This document shows, piece by piece, positions 33,623 through 41,575 of a stretch of 64,000 nt of DNA. The DNA is from Gilvibacter sediminis (GTDB taxonomy: Bacteria > Bacteroidota > Bacteroidia > Flavobacteriales > Flavobacteriaceae). A program made the translations under genes and the position numbers. The stretch's first letter is position 1. Every line of letters starts with the position of its first letter. The DNA lies in NCBI RefSeq assembly GCF_028561565.1, contig NZ_JAQQTE010000001.1:739717-803716 (forward strand). The letters are read 5' to 3'. The notes under the pieces are model-generated. The model searched no databases. It was not told the DNA's origin and saw nothing but the letters and a program-made list of their open reading frames with translations.

Positions 33623-33687
33623 GTTTCACGCTTGGTTTTTAAAGCCTCAAGCGGCTTTACTGGCTGCGGCGCCTAACCAAATGAAAC
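33623..33687. repeat. Long branched inverted repeat between the EEP and PorP genes
   Basis: Outer arms GTTTCA/TGAAAC and TTGGTT/AACCAA (33623-33637 with 33675-33687) enclose a second perfect stem TAAAGCC/GGCTTTA and, on the other side, GGCGCC-containing sequence, giving a possible three-way junction of 65 bases. It lacks the 16-base core of the other hairpin family. It lies downstream of the minus-strand EEP gene and may act as its terminator. Confidence 0.6.
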
Positions 33688-33777
33688 ACTAATTTAACCA
33701 AAATTATGATAGTTCAACCGAGTAACTACAATAATAGATAAGCGGCATAATTCATCGACAAACGCGGGGTTGAAATC

Positions 33778-34722
33778 CTAAAATTTATGAATTGTAAAGC
33801 TGGCGTAGACGGGAAAGTGGTCGCTGAATCCGCCCAAATGTTTTTTCCCAACATAGGTTCTGAAAGGATTTCCTTTGAATCGCCCGCTGTATTCCCTGAG
33901 GTATATCGGGTCGAAAATTTCTGCCTGCTCAAAGCGCAATCCGAACTTGTCTTTACTGCGCAAGGATTCACTCACTAAGATCTGATCAAATAGATACCAA
34001 CTGTCCCGATATTTGGAACTCCCACGTTTTCTCGTGTGGAGTTTTTCCATTGGATTGTAGAAAGATTCCGGCACCAAATGCTCTTTAATACTTGCAGAAT
34101 CAGGGTTGTCGTTAAAATCACCCATGATCACCAGATCGGCCTCTGGTTCTGAAGCGCGAACCTCATGCACCATTTCCAGACAAGTCTGAGCTGCTTTTAT
34201 CCGTTTGTATTCGGTGAGTTCAGCTCCTGCGCGGCGCGAAGGCCAATGGTTGACCATTAAATGAACGGGAGCTCCGTCAAGAAGTCCTTTTACGTAGAGG
34301 ATGTCACGGGTGTAGTCGCGTTCTCCGTCTGGATTGTGAATCAGCACGGCTATGGTTTTGCTCTCTAAGACTTCAAAATGCGTATCTCTGTAGAGTAAGG
34401 CCGTATCAATTCCGCGCTCATCTGGGGCGTCAAAATGCACATATCTATATCCTAATTTACGCAGGTGTTTGCTGCCTACAAGATCGCGGATCACCGTTTT
34501 GTTCTCTACCTCTGCAATCCCAACAATGGCTGGGGGTTCACCCAATTCATCCGCGCCAATTTTTGCAATGACAGAGCCTAGTTTTTTGAGCTTTTTCTCA
34601 TAGCGTTTACGGTTCCAGCGCTTTTCTGACTTGGGTGTGAAGTCGTCATCGAGCGTATAAGGATCGTCATGGAGGTCAAAAAGATTCTCCAAATTGTAAA
34701 AAGCAATGTTATGGCGTTTCAT
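33778..34722 (-). CDS. Cytosolic endonuclease/exonuclease/phosphatase (EEP) family protein
   Basis: A 314-residue paralogue of the secreted protein at 22819-23871, with the same catalytic blocks (FYNLENLFD, VAEVEN, DERGIDTALLY, VNHWPSR, GDFNDNP, SDHFPV) but no signal peptide; the protein begins MKRHNIAFYNLENLF. It therefore probably acts in the cytoplasm. It is divergent from hflX across 115 bases. Substrate unknown: nucleic acid, nucleotide or phospholipid-derived phosphodiesters are all possible for this superfamily. Confidence 0.9.
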   Translation of the reverse strand: MKRHNIAFYNLENLFDLHDDPYTLDDDFTPKSEKRWNRKRYEKKLKKLGSVIAKIGADELGEPPAIVGIAEVENKTVIRDLVGSKHLRKLGYRYVHFDAPDERGIDTALLYRDTHFEVLESKTIAVLIHNPDGERDYTRDILYVKGLLDGAPVHLMVNHWPSRRAGAELTEYKRIKAAQTCLEMVHEVRASEPEADLVIMGDFNDNPDSASIKEHLVPESFYNPMEKLHTRKRGSSKYRDSWYLFDQILVSESLRSKDKFGLRFEQAEIFDPIYLREYSGRFKGNPFRTYVGKKHLGGFSDHFPVYASFTIHKF

Positions 34723-34824
34723 GCGGTTGATTGAAGTACTTGGTCAAATTACAAAAAATCGACGCAATTGCCCTTTTTAAAGGGATTTGAAGCTTTAAAA
34801 AACAATCAGAATTCCGCTGTTTTG

Positions 34825-34832
34825 TACCTTTG
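34825..34832 (+). promoter_or_regulatory. -7 promoter element immediately before hflX
   Basis: TACCTTTG, an exact TAnnTTTG match ending five bases before the hflX ATG; the predicted transcription start is at or near the A of ATG. Confidence 0.62.
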
Positions 34833-34837
34833 CACTT

Positions 34838-36052
34838 ATGCTAGAGCAAAAAGAAATAGCTTACGAGAATACAGTTTTGGTTGGGATCGTGACTCAGGGT
34901 CAAGATGCTGACACCCTTGAAGATTATTTAGACGAGCTTCAGTTCTTGGCCTACACGGCTGGAGGTGAGGTAAAGCGTCGTTTCACCCAACGTATGGAGC
35001 GCCCGAATCCCAAGACCTTTATTGGTAGTGGAAAGATGGAAACGCTTATGGAATACGTCAAGGAAAACGATATTAGTACGGTGATCTTTGATGATGAGCT
35101 GACACCGGCTCAGCAAAACAACATTGAAAAGTTGCTGCGCTGTAAGATTTTAGATCGCACGGGATTGATACTGGACATCTTTGCCCAAAGGGCCAAGACC
35201 AGTTATGCTCGTACTCAGGTGGAGTTAGCCCAATACGAATATCTCTTACCGAGACTTACAGGTCTTTGGACGCACTTGGAACGTCAACGAGGTGGTATTG
35301 GAATGCGCGGGCCTGGAGAAACGGAGATTGAAACGGACCGTCGTATTGTGCGGGATAGAATCGCCTTACTCAAAAAGAAACTACAAACCATTGACAAGCA
35401 AATGGCTGTGCAGCGCGGTAATCGCGGGGCTTTGGTTCGTGTGGCTTTGGTGGGATATACCAACGTAGGGAAGTCTACCTTGATGAACGTGATCTCTAAA
35501 TCCAATGTCTTTGCCGAGAATAAATTATTTGCCACCCTTGACACTACGGTTCGTAAAGTGGTGATTGGCAATTTGCCTTTCCTGCTGAGTGATACCGTAG
35601 GGTTTATCAGAAAGCTGCCAACCCAATTGGTGGAGTCGTTTAAGAGTACTTTGGACGAAGTACGCGAGGCGGATCTGCTTTTGCATGTGGTGGATATTTC
35701 TCATGCGAATTTTGAAGAGCACATTGAATCGGTAAACGCAATTTTGGACGAGATCCATTGCACCGATAAGCCAACACTCATGGTCTTTAACAAGATCGAT
35801 GCCTACACCCATGAGACCATCGCAGATGATGACCTTACTACCGAGCGCACTACAAAGCACAATACGCTGGAGGAGTGGCAACGCACTTGGATGGCTCGAG
35901 CCAATGGTGATGCAATCTTTATATCAGCTTTAAACAAGGAGAACCTGGAGGAGTTTAGAAAAGTTGTATATGAAAAGGTGCGTGAGATACACATCACACG
36001 CTTTCCTTACAATCACTTTTTGTATCCTTCTTATGAAGAGAATCAAGAATAA
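34838..36052 (+). CDS. hflX: GTPase HflX
   Basis: A 404-residue ribosome-associated GTPase that splits stalled or 100S ribosomes after stress. N-terminal HflX domain (about 10-180, with TFIGSGKME and ARTQVELAQYEYLLPRL), the glycine-rich linker GGIGMRGPGETEIETDRR, then the G domain with GYTNVGKST (P loop), DTVGFIRKLP (switch II) and NKID. A short C-terminal tail follows. Length and motifs are normal. The gene has its own promoter at the start codon and a strong terminator, so it is probably monocistronic. Confidence 0.97.
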   Translation: MLEQKEIAYENTVLVGIVTQGQDADTLEDYLDELQFLAYTAGGEVKRRFTQRMERPNPKTFIGSGKMETLMEYVKENDISTVIFDDELTPAQQNNIEKLLRCKILDRTGLILDIFAQRAKTSYARTQVELAQYEYLLPRLTGLWTHLERQRGGIGMRGPGETEIETDRRIVRDRIALLKKKLQTIDKQMAVQRGNRGALVRVALVGYTNVGKSTLMNVISKSNVFAENKLFATLDTTVRKVVIGNLPFLLSDTVGFIRKLPTQLVESFKSTLDEVREADLLLHVVDISHANFEEHIESVNAILDEIHCTDKPTLMVFNKIDAYTHETIADDDLTTERTTKHNTLEEWQRTWMARANGDAIFISALNKENLEEFRKVVYEKVREIHITRFPYNHFLYPSYEENQE

Positions 36053-36086
36053 AAGAAAGCCGCTTTTTCAAGCGGCTTTCTTTTTG
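36052..36086 (+). terminator. Bidirectional terminator between hflX and the DUF3078 gene
   Basis: GAAAGCCGCTT (36055-36065) pairs perfectly with AAGCGGCTTTC (36070-36080) over a 4-base loop, with A residues before and T residues after, so it can serve both convergent genes. Confidence 0.9.
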
Positions 36087-36103
36087 TTTTCAATAATGAG
36101 GAT

Positions 36104-37039
36104 TTAGAACTTGTAGTTCACACCAAAGAGCCAGTAGCTCTGCAGGTCATTATCAATATTGTCAAAGGTTGGCATAGCATCACCTTCCATTACATTGGCC
36201 AAAGCGTTTGCCAAAGCCTCTTGCTGGTTTCCTCTTAGACCCAATTCAAATCCAATTCCGATTCCTTTCCAAAGTGTGTATCCCAAAGAGTTGATCCAAG
36301 TCCAGTTTGATAGATCGCTAGACTCGTAGCTTTGGAAGGCAGATAGGTTAGACTTCAAATTCAACTTCCCAAAAGAACGGGTGTAATCTACCAAGATCTT
36401 CGCACCCAATGAAGAGTTGTAAACGGCATCATTGTCTGCAAATACAAAGTTGTAGTTCAACGGATGCACGACAACTACCAAGTTTTCAATGGGCGTCCAT
36501 GTAACACCGACACCAAGGTCTAAATATCCTGGGTCGTTGAAATTACTCAAAAGGGTAGAGCGGTATTCTGCCAAACCTGAAACAGCCAAATTCTTGGCAA
36601 TGTTGCGTCCGTAAAGCGAGGTGATGTTAAACACATCTGTAGCTTCTTGGAAACTGTCGTCGTCTGTTGGATCGTCTTGATCATCAAACTTTACCCATCC
36701 CACGTTTACATTTAAGGCGTTGCGCCAAAAGAATTTTTCTTGCTTGAGGTTAGCAAAACTGTTGAAGGTAATTCCAATGTTTCCTGAAGATACATTTGGA
36801 GTTCCTTGAGCATACCAGTTGCTGAATTCAGAAAGGCTGAAACCAACAGTTCCGAACGCTCCAAATTTCCAGCCTGGAAGTGCGTCCAATTTAGATTGCA
36901 GGCCATCAGCGCGTTTTTGAATGGCGGCAATTGAGTCTTTTTTTGCTGCAATGGCAGACTTGAGTTCTCCTTCTGTTTCTTGAGCCCAACTTAGCGCTGG
37001 TAAAACCAACAGGGCAAAAAGTAGTGCAATTTTTTTCAT
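36104..37039 (-). CDS. DUF3078-family outer-membrane barrel protein
   Basis: A 311-residue exported protein: signal peptide (1-19, LSWA|QET), a short coiled coil (about 22-52, ELKSAIAAKKDSIAAIQKRA) and a DUF3078 beta-barrel region (GFSLSEFSNWYAQG, NVGWVKFDDQDD, ending WLFGVNYKF). The family is widespread in Bacteroidota and of unknown function. It has its own promoter at 37098-37105, separate from the SUF operon upstream, and shares the bidirectional terminator with hflX. Confidence 0.86.
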   Translation of the reverse strand: MKKIALLFALLVLPALSWAQETEGELKSAIAAKKDSIAAIQKRADGLQSKLDALPGWKFGAFGTVGFSLSEFSNWYAQGTPNVSSGNIGITFNSFANLKQEKFFWRNALNVNVGWVKFDDQDDPTDDDSFQEATDVFNITSLYGRNIAKNLAVSGLAEYRSTLLSNFNDPGYLDLGVGVTWTPIENLVVVVHPLNYNFVFADNDAVYNSSLGAKILVDYTRSFGKLNLKSNLSAFQSYESSDLSNWTWINSLGYTLWKGIGIGFELGLRGNQQEALANALANVMEGDAMPTFDNIDNDLQSYWLFGVNYKF

Positions 37040-37097
37040 TGCTCGTCTGTTTTAAAATTTGAGTAGGGCGCTAAACCCCAACGGATTAGTTACCCTG

Positions 37098-37105
37098 CAA
37101 AGATA
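37098..37105 (-). promoter_or_regulatory. -7 promoter element for the DUF3078 gene
   Basis: On the minus strand the sequence is TATCTTTG, an exact TAnnTTTG match, 58 bases before the ATG at 37039. Confidence 0.6.
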
Positions 37106-37182
37106 CGGTATATAATTCCTGTGGAAATTGCCTGAGATGAAAGTTTAGAAATTTGGACGAAAGGACGTAATTGTTCGACGTC

Positions 37183-37689
37183 TTACTTGCGCTTGTAGAC
37201 AGGAACCGAAGAACAGGCTTCTCCAAACAGGACGCTTTTTGCAACACCTTGTAAGCGATTGCTTAAGGTAATAAGGGCCTGCTCTGGAATATCTCGATCC
37301 CCACAGCCTTTGATGATTACTGGTCTATCCTGATACTCACTCAGGTCAAGACCTTCCATATAGCGCTGTGCGTAGGTGGTCATGGCCGTAGCGTTATCAC
37401 CCAATACAACTAATTTAGCCAAAGGATTCACAGTAGCCGCAACCAACATGAATGCCCAGCCCGGGAGTATGGCATCGGTGCTACAATAAAGGGCAACTAC
37501 CTTGTCTTTATAATTGGAATGATCGGCTGCTTCTAAAGCTGTTCTGAATTCTTTTTCTTTAAGAATGAATCCGCCTGTAAGCCATTGGGAAATGTCTAGT
37601 TCCGCCACTTGGATCTCTGGAAATAGTTCTTCCATATCCAGGTTGACCAAAGGACTCTTCGCCACGCGATTTACAATAGGCTCTTCCAT
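37183..37689 (-). CDS. DUF2480-family protein
   Basis: A 168-residue soluble protein matching DUF2480, a Bacteroidota family of unknown function that commonly sits beside SUF genes. Visible blocks: VNRVAKSPLVNLDMEELFP near the start, YCSTDAILPGWAFMLVA in the middle and IIKGCGDRDIPEQALITL near the end. Cysteines at about 68, 132 and 158 could bind metal but no standard motif is present. It begins four bases after the mvaS stop, as the last gene of the SUF operon. Confidence 0.86.
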   Translation of the reverse strand: MEEPIVNRVAKSPLVNLDMEELFPEIQVAELDISQWLTGGFILKEKEFRTALEAADHSNYKDKVVALYCSTDAILPGWAFMLVAATVNPLAKLVVLGDNATAMTTYAQRYMEGLDLSEYQDRPVIIKGCGDRDIPEQALITLSNRLQGVAKSVLFGEACSSVPVYKRK

Positions 37690-37693
37690 GATT

Positions 37694-39118
37694 TTAGGCT
37701 TTGTTTTGGGCGTAAGTTCTCAAGCCAATTGCAGTCTCTTTCTCAGATTCAATATGAGTAAGTACTATATCGTCAGAAATGACAATGGGCTCCTCTTTTG
37801 CCCCTGTATGCAACTGCTGATAGGTGTCAATATCCACCTGTTGGCGCTGCGTGAGTTGATCGCTAAGGTCCAATTTTGCAATACCAGCTTTCCAGTCTGT
37901 ACCAACGGTTCCTGTAAATACTTTGGATTTGGAACCGCTTCCGTAAGCAATGAATCCGAGCTGTTTACCGCTCAAGTCTGTTTGGTCCGCTTCAGCATGC
38001 ATCAGCAAACTCACTAAGGCCATAAATATAGAGGCGGTGTACATATTTCCAATAACCGAAGATGCTCTTTCAGTTATCTCTATATGATCTGCCACAAATT
38101 TGGTGTATAAACTCGATTTAGCCACAGCGCGTTTCCAGCCTTTTGGGTCTTCTTCTGGAGATCCAACCTCCTCGATCAATGCATCATAAGTTGGCGTTCC
38201 AGAGATCCACTCCAACCAGTTACGCAAAATGATTCTGCGCCCGTGATAAGCATAGGGTAGGTGAAACACCAAGTAGTCCCAATTCATGAAATTCGCACTA
38301 CTTTCTTGTTCTTTATAATGCGCTAAAGCCTCGGTGATCCTGTCGGAATAGCAAGCATTGGAGTATTGTCCGTCAAAAACAGGCTCTTCTCTGTAGACAT
38401 TCACAATTCTATGCGGATCAGACCACAGGGATCCTGTTTGTTCTGTTTTTGGTAGCGCGATGTCAGCCGCGTCAGTAAGTTCCTTTAAAAGGTCTTTTTT
38501 GACAAAGCTGCGGCGCGGTTTGAAGAAATCACCCACACTTTGCATGCCAACTCCCCAAGTATCATCAATGCTGACAATTCTAGGGTTAGCCGTAATTAGT
38601 GTAGCTACTGCACCAGCACCTTGAGTGTATTCTCCTGTAGAGTGAAGTTCGTATTTAGACAAGTCAGACGCAATGACAATAGCCTTTCTGTTCTGTCCTC
38701 CTTTAACCCAATCCAAACAGTTTTGCAATGCATCTACAGCACCCACGCAGGCAAAGGTCAAATCAACTACATCACAGTTTTTAAAGCAGCGATTGCCGTA
38801 CTGCCGGGCTAAGCGCTGTTCCACATATTCTGTGGCGTAAGTTGCTGTGGGTTTGGAACCGTCTACTGCACTTTCTGTCCCAACATAAATACGTCCAATC
38901 TCGCGAGGATCAAGGCCGTTGTCGTTTATGAGTTTCCAGAGTGCATTTGCAGCAAAACTCGCTGCGTCCTCGTCGGTGTCGGGCAAAGCCATTTGCTCCA
39001 GACCCAGTCCTTTTCTCAGTTTCTCATAAGGGATTTCTCGTGCTTCTGCCAGATCTGCAATATCCAAGTACAATTTCGGGATATAGACAGCCAGGGCGTC
39101 GATTCCGTATGTCGTCAT
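37694..39118 (-). CDS. mvaS: Hydroxymethylglutaryl-CoA synthase family protein
   Basis: A 474-residue thiolase-fold enzyme condensing acetyl-CoA with acetoacetyl-CoA to HMG-CoA, the entry to mevalonate-dependent isoprenoid synthesis. Catalytic residues: Glu82 (VGTESAVDGSKP), Cys124 (DLTFACVGAVDA) and a His in VFHLPYAYHGRRI. The ATG at 39118 gives the canonical start (MTTYGIDALAVYIP); a reading from 39184 would overlap sufT and add 22 unlikely residues. It lies 11 bases after sufT inside the SUF operon. The mevalonate route avoids the Fe-S enzymes IspG and IspH, a possible reason for the linkage. Confidence 0.93.
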   Translation of the reverse strand: MTTYGIDALAVYIPKLYLDIADLAEAREIPYEKLRKGLGLEQMALPDTDEDAASFAANALWKLINDNGLDPREIGRIYVGTESAVDGSKPTATYATEYVEQRLARQYGNRCFKNCDVVDLTFACVGAVDALQNCLDWVKGGQNRKAIVIASDLSKYELHSTGEYTQGAGAVATLITANPRIVSIDDTWGVGMQSVGDFFKPRRSFVKKDLLKELTDAADIALPKTEQTGSLWSDPHRIVNVYREEPVFDGQYSNACYSDRITEALAHYKEQESSANFMNWDYLVFHLPYAYHGRRIILRNWLEWISGTPTYDALIEEVGSPEEDPKGWKRAVAKSSLYTKFVADHIEITERASSVIGNMYTASIFMALVSLLMHAEADQTDLSGKQLGFIAYGSGSKSKVFTGTVGTDWKAGIAKLDLSDQLTQRQQVDIDTYQQLHTGAKEEPIVISDDIVLTHIESEKETAIGLRTYAQNKA

Positions 39119-39129
39119 GCCTGTAATTT

Positions 39130-39456
39130 TTACAACATGCCCAGTTCTAGCTTGGCTTCTTCGCTCATCAGGTCTTGACTCCAAGGCGGATCAAAGGTGA
39201 TCTCCACTTCAGCGTCTTTCACTGCTTTGATGGATTTAACCTTGTCTTCAACTTCCTTGGGAAGCGTTTCAGCTACCGGGCAGTTTGGTGTGGTTAGCGT
39301 CATTAGTATTTTTACGTCCATGTCTTCATTGACCAAGACGTCGTAAATCAGTCCTAATTCATAAATATCAACTGGAATTTCCGGATCAAAAATGGTCTTT
39401 AAGACCTTTACGATCTTTTCTCCAAGTTCGGCGGTATCTACAGTTTGCTCGCTCAT
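39130..39456 (-). CDS. sufT: SufT-type (DUF59/MIP18) iron-sulfur maturation protein
   Basis: A 108-residue single-domain DUF59 protein with the family signatures DPEIPVDIYELGLIYDV and TLTTPNCPVAE (reactive Cys59). SufT helps deliver Fe-S clusters to target proteins under high demand. It starts two bases after sufE and precedes mvaS by 11 bases, inside the SUF operon. Confidence 0.92.
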   Translation of the reverse strand: MSEQTVDTAELGEKIVKVLKTIFDPEIPVDIYELGLIYDVLVNEDMDVKILMTLTTPNCPVAETLPKEVEDKVKSIKAVKDAEVEITFDPPWSQDLMSEEAKLELGML

Positions 39457-39458
39457 AT

Positions 39459-39884
39459 TTATGCCTTTAATTGAGATTGATACGCCACGGCGTATAATTT
39501 GATTTGTTTGATCATTGAAACCAAGCCATTGGCTCGGGTTGGAGACAAATGCTCCTTGAGGCCTATCTCATCCACAAAAGCGAGATCGGCATTGACAATT
39601 GCTTCTGGGGATTGTCCAGAGAACACACGGATCAGCAAAGCCACAATACCTTTGGTAATTATGGCATCACTATCTGCAGTAAGCATAACCTTGCCGTCTT
39701 GAAGTTCGGCATGTAACCAAACTTTAGATTGACAGCCTTTAATGATGAATTCATCGGTTTTGTACTGCGGATCGATCAAAGGCAATGATTTCCCCAAAGC
39801 GATCATGTGCTCGTAGCGTTGCATCCAATCTTCAAAGAATGCAAACTCGTCAATTATTTCTTCTTGAATTTCCGCTATGGTCAT
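39459..39884 (-). CDS. sufE: SufE cysteine-desulfurase sulfur acceptor
   Basis: A 141-residue protein that takes persulfide sulfur from SufS and passes it to the SufBCD scaffold. The acceptor cysteine is Cys51 in IIKGCQSKVW; the C-terminal helix block LSPTRANGLVSMI is typical. Its start overlaps the stop of the META lipoprotein gene by four bases, indicating translational coupling within the SUF operon. Confidence 0.95.
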   Translation of the reverse strand: MTIAEIQEEIIDEFAFFEDWMQRYEHMIALGKSLPLIDPQYKTDEFIIKGCQSKVWLHAELQDGKVMLTADSDAIITKGIVALLIRVFSGQSPEAIVNADLAFVDEIGLKEHLSPTRANGLVSMIKQIKLYAVAYQSQLKA

Positions 39885-40303
39885 TCTGCTATTTTTTCCA
39901 ATTGCATTAAAACGGTAGTTCCGTTCATCAAATTCAATTTACCGTCGTCAGCAGCAGCAACGCCATTGACTGCAGTAAGTCCTTGAATAAACTGCTTTTC
40001 TAGGTCCATGCGTCCTTCACAGAACATCTTAGTGGATCCCAAAGCTTCAATGGATATACTGGCTTCATTCTGGGTAAAGTTTCCAAACAACTTATTGCAT
40101 CCAGATGACCCATTAACACTGCTGGTGCTGGGGTCAAAGATCAATTCCATTCCTTGATCGGAATAGGCTTGTCCGTTCATAGAAACTACCTTGTAGTTAC
40201 CGTTGAGGTTCATATCTGCTTTGGATTTACCGCTGGCTGCGCTTTGTTTACTGCCGTTACAACTCAACATCAAGCCGAGTACTAATAATGTCGCGATTCG
40301 CAT
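39881..40303 (-). CDS. META/HslJ-domain lipoprotein in the SUF operon
   Basis: A 140-residue lipoprotein (lipobox LMLSC, Cys15) with a META domain (about 33-138; GSSGCNKLFGNF and LGSTKMFCEG). HslJ-type META proteins are outer-membrane or periplasmic and linked to stress or novobiocin resistance in Escherichia coli; the role here is unknown. After the lipid Cys the residues (NGSKQSAA) are not acidic, so it probably faces the periplasm. ATG 40303 is chosen over TTG 40312. It lies between sufS and sufE, overlapping sufE, an unusual place for an envelope protein. Confidence 0.87.
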   Translation of the reverse strand: MRIATLLVLGLMLSCNGSKQSAASGKSKADMNLNGNYKVVSMNGQAYSDQGMELIFDPSTSSVNGSSGCNKLFGNFTQNEASISIEALGSTKMFCEGRMDLEKQFIQGLTAVNGVAAADDGKLNLMNGTTVLMQLEKIAE

Positions 40304-40320
40304 AGACTTCAAATTTAGGT

Positions 40321-41556
40321 TTAAATAAGCATTTGCTGTGCGCGTTTTACTCCAGCTACCAATCGATCAATTTCCTCGGTAGTGTTGTAAAATGAAAAGG
40401 ACGCTCGTACGGTCCCTGGAATCTTATAGAAGTCCATAATGGGCTGCGCACAGTGGTGTCCGGTTCGCACTGCTATACCTAATTTGTCAAGAATGGTGCC
40501 AACATCATACGGATGCACGCCCTCTAAATTAAAAGAAATAACTGAGGTCTTTGCTTTTGTCGTTCCATAAATACGTAATCCTGGAATGGTCAAAAGCTGC
40601 TCGGTTCCGTATTCTAATAATTCATTCTCGTAATCTGCAATAGCTTGCAAGCCAATGGAATTTAGGTAGTCAATGGCAATTCCAAAAGCAATTCCGCCAG
40701 ACACATTGGGTGTACCGGCTTCAAATTTGTGTGGCAATTCTGCATAGGTGGTCTTTTCAAAGGTCACCTCCTTGATCATCTCACCGCCTCCTTGATAAGG
40801 AGGAAGTTTGTTGAGCCAAGATTCCTTGCCGTATAGGAAACCAATTCCTGTTGGTCCGCACATTTTGTGTGCAGAACTCACGTAGAAATCGGCGTCTAAT
40901 TCTTGTACATCCACACTTTGGTGCGCGCAAGATTGTGCTCCATCAATCAATACCGCTGCTCCGTGCTCATGCGCTTGGGCAATGATCTCCTTTACAGGAT
41001 TGATCGTCCCTAACGCATTGGAAATATGATTGACAAAAACCAGTTTGGTGTTGTTGTTCAAAAGCGCCTGATAATCTTCCATGATCAAGGTTCCGTCCTC
41101 GTTCATTGGAATTACCTTTAAGCTCGCTCCAGTGCGTTCACAAAGCATTTGCCACGGGACAATATTGGAGTGGTGTTCCATGGCAGAGACCAAGATCTCA
41201 TCACCGCTTTTAAGCAAATGACTAAAACCATTGGCCACAATATTGATGCTGTGCGTGGTTCCCGAAGTGAAGATCACTTCGTGTTGTTTTTCTGCCCCGA
41301 TGAATTTCTGAATCTTTTTACGTGCAGCCTCATAAGCATCTGTAGCCTCTTGTGATAGGGCGTGTACACCGCGGTGAATATTCGCGTTGTAATTGCTGTA
41401 GTAGTCTACAATACTGTCAATGACCACTTGTGGTTTTTGAGACGTGGCGGCGTTGTCAAAATAGACCAAAGGATAACCGTTTACCTCGCGCTGAAGAATA
41501 GGAAACTCTTTGCGGATAGCAGTTACATCAAAGGGTATTTTGGCTGTTTGATTCAT
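40321..41556 (-). CDS. sufS: SufS-type cysteine desulfurase
   Basis: A 411-residue PLP enzyme that extracts sulfur from cysteine for Fe-S assembly. PLP lysine is Lys231 (VSSAHKMCGPTG); the persulfide cysteine is Cys369 (RTGHHCAQP), the class II (SufS) form. Length is normal. It follows sufD by 19 bases and precedes the META lipoprotein by 17. Confidence 0.96.
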   Translation of the reverse strand: MNQTAKIPFDVTAIRKEFPILQREVNGYPLVYFDNAATSQKPQVVIDSIVDYYSNYNANIHRGVHALSQEATDAYEAARKKIQKFIGAEKQHEVIFTSGTTHSINIVANGFSHLLKSGDEILVSAMEHHSNIVPWQMLCERTGASLKVIPMNEDGTLIMEDYQALLNNNTKLVFVNHISNALGTINPVKEIIAQAHEHGAAVLIDGAQSCAHQSVDVQELDADFYVSSAHKMCGPTGIGFLYGKESWLNKLPPYQGGGEMIKEVTFEKTTYAELPHKFEAGTPNVSGGIAFGIAIDYLNSIGLQAIADYENELLEYGTEQLLTIPGLRIYGTTKAKTSVISFNLEGVHPYDVGTILDKLGIAVRTGHHCAQPIMDFYKIPGTVRASFSFYNTTEEIDRLVAGVKRAQQMLI

Positions 41557-41575
41557 CTAAATTTAGGGCTATATA

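Noticed and set aside
37565-38017. 150-codon frame antisense to the mvaS/DUF2480 junction
   Set aside because: Shadow of two real genes; no start context or family features.
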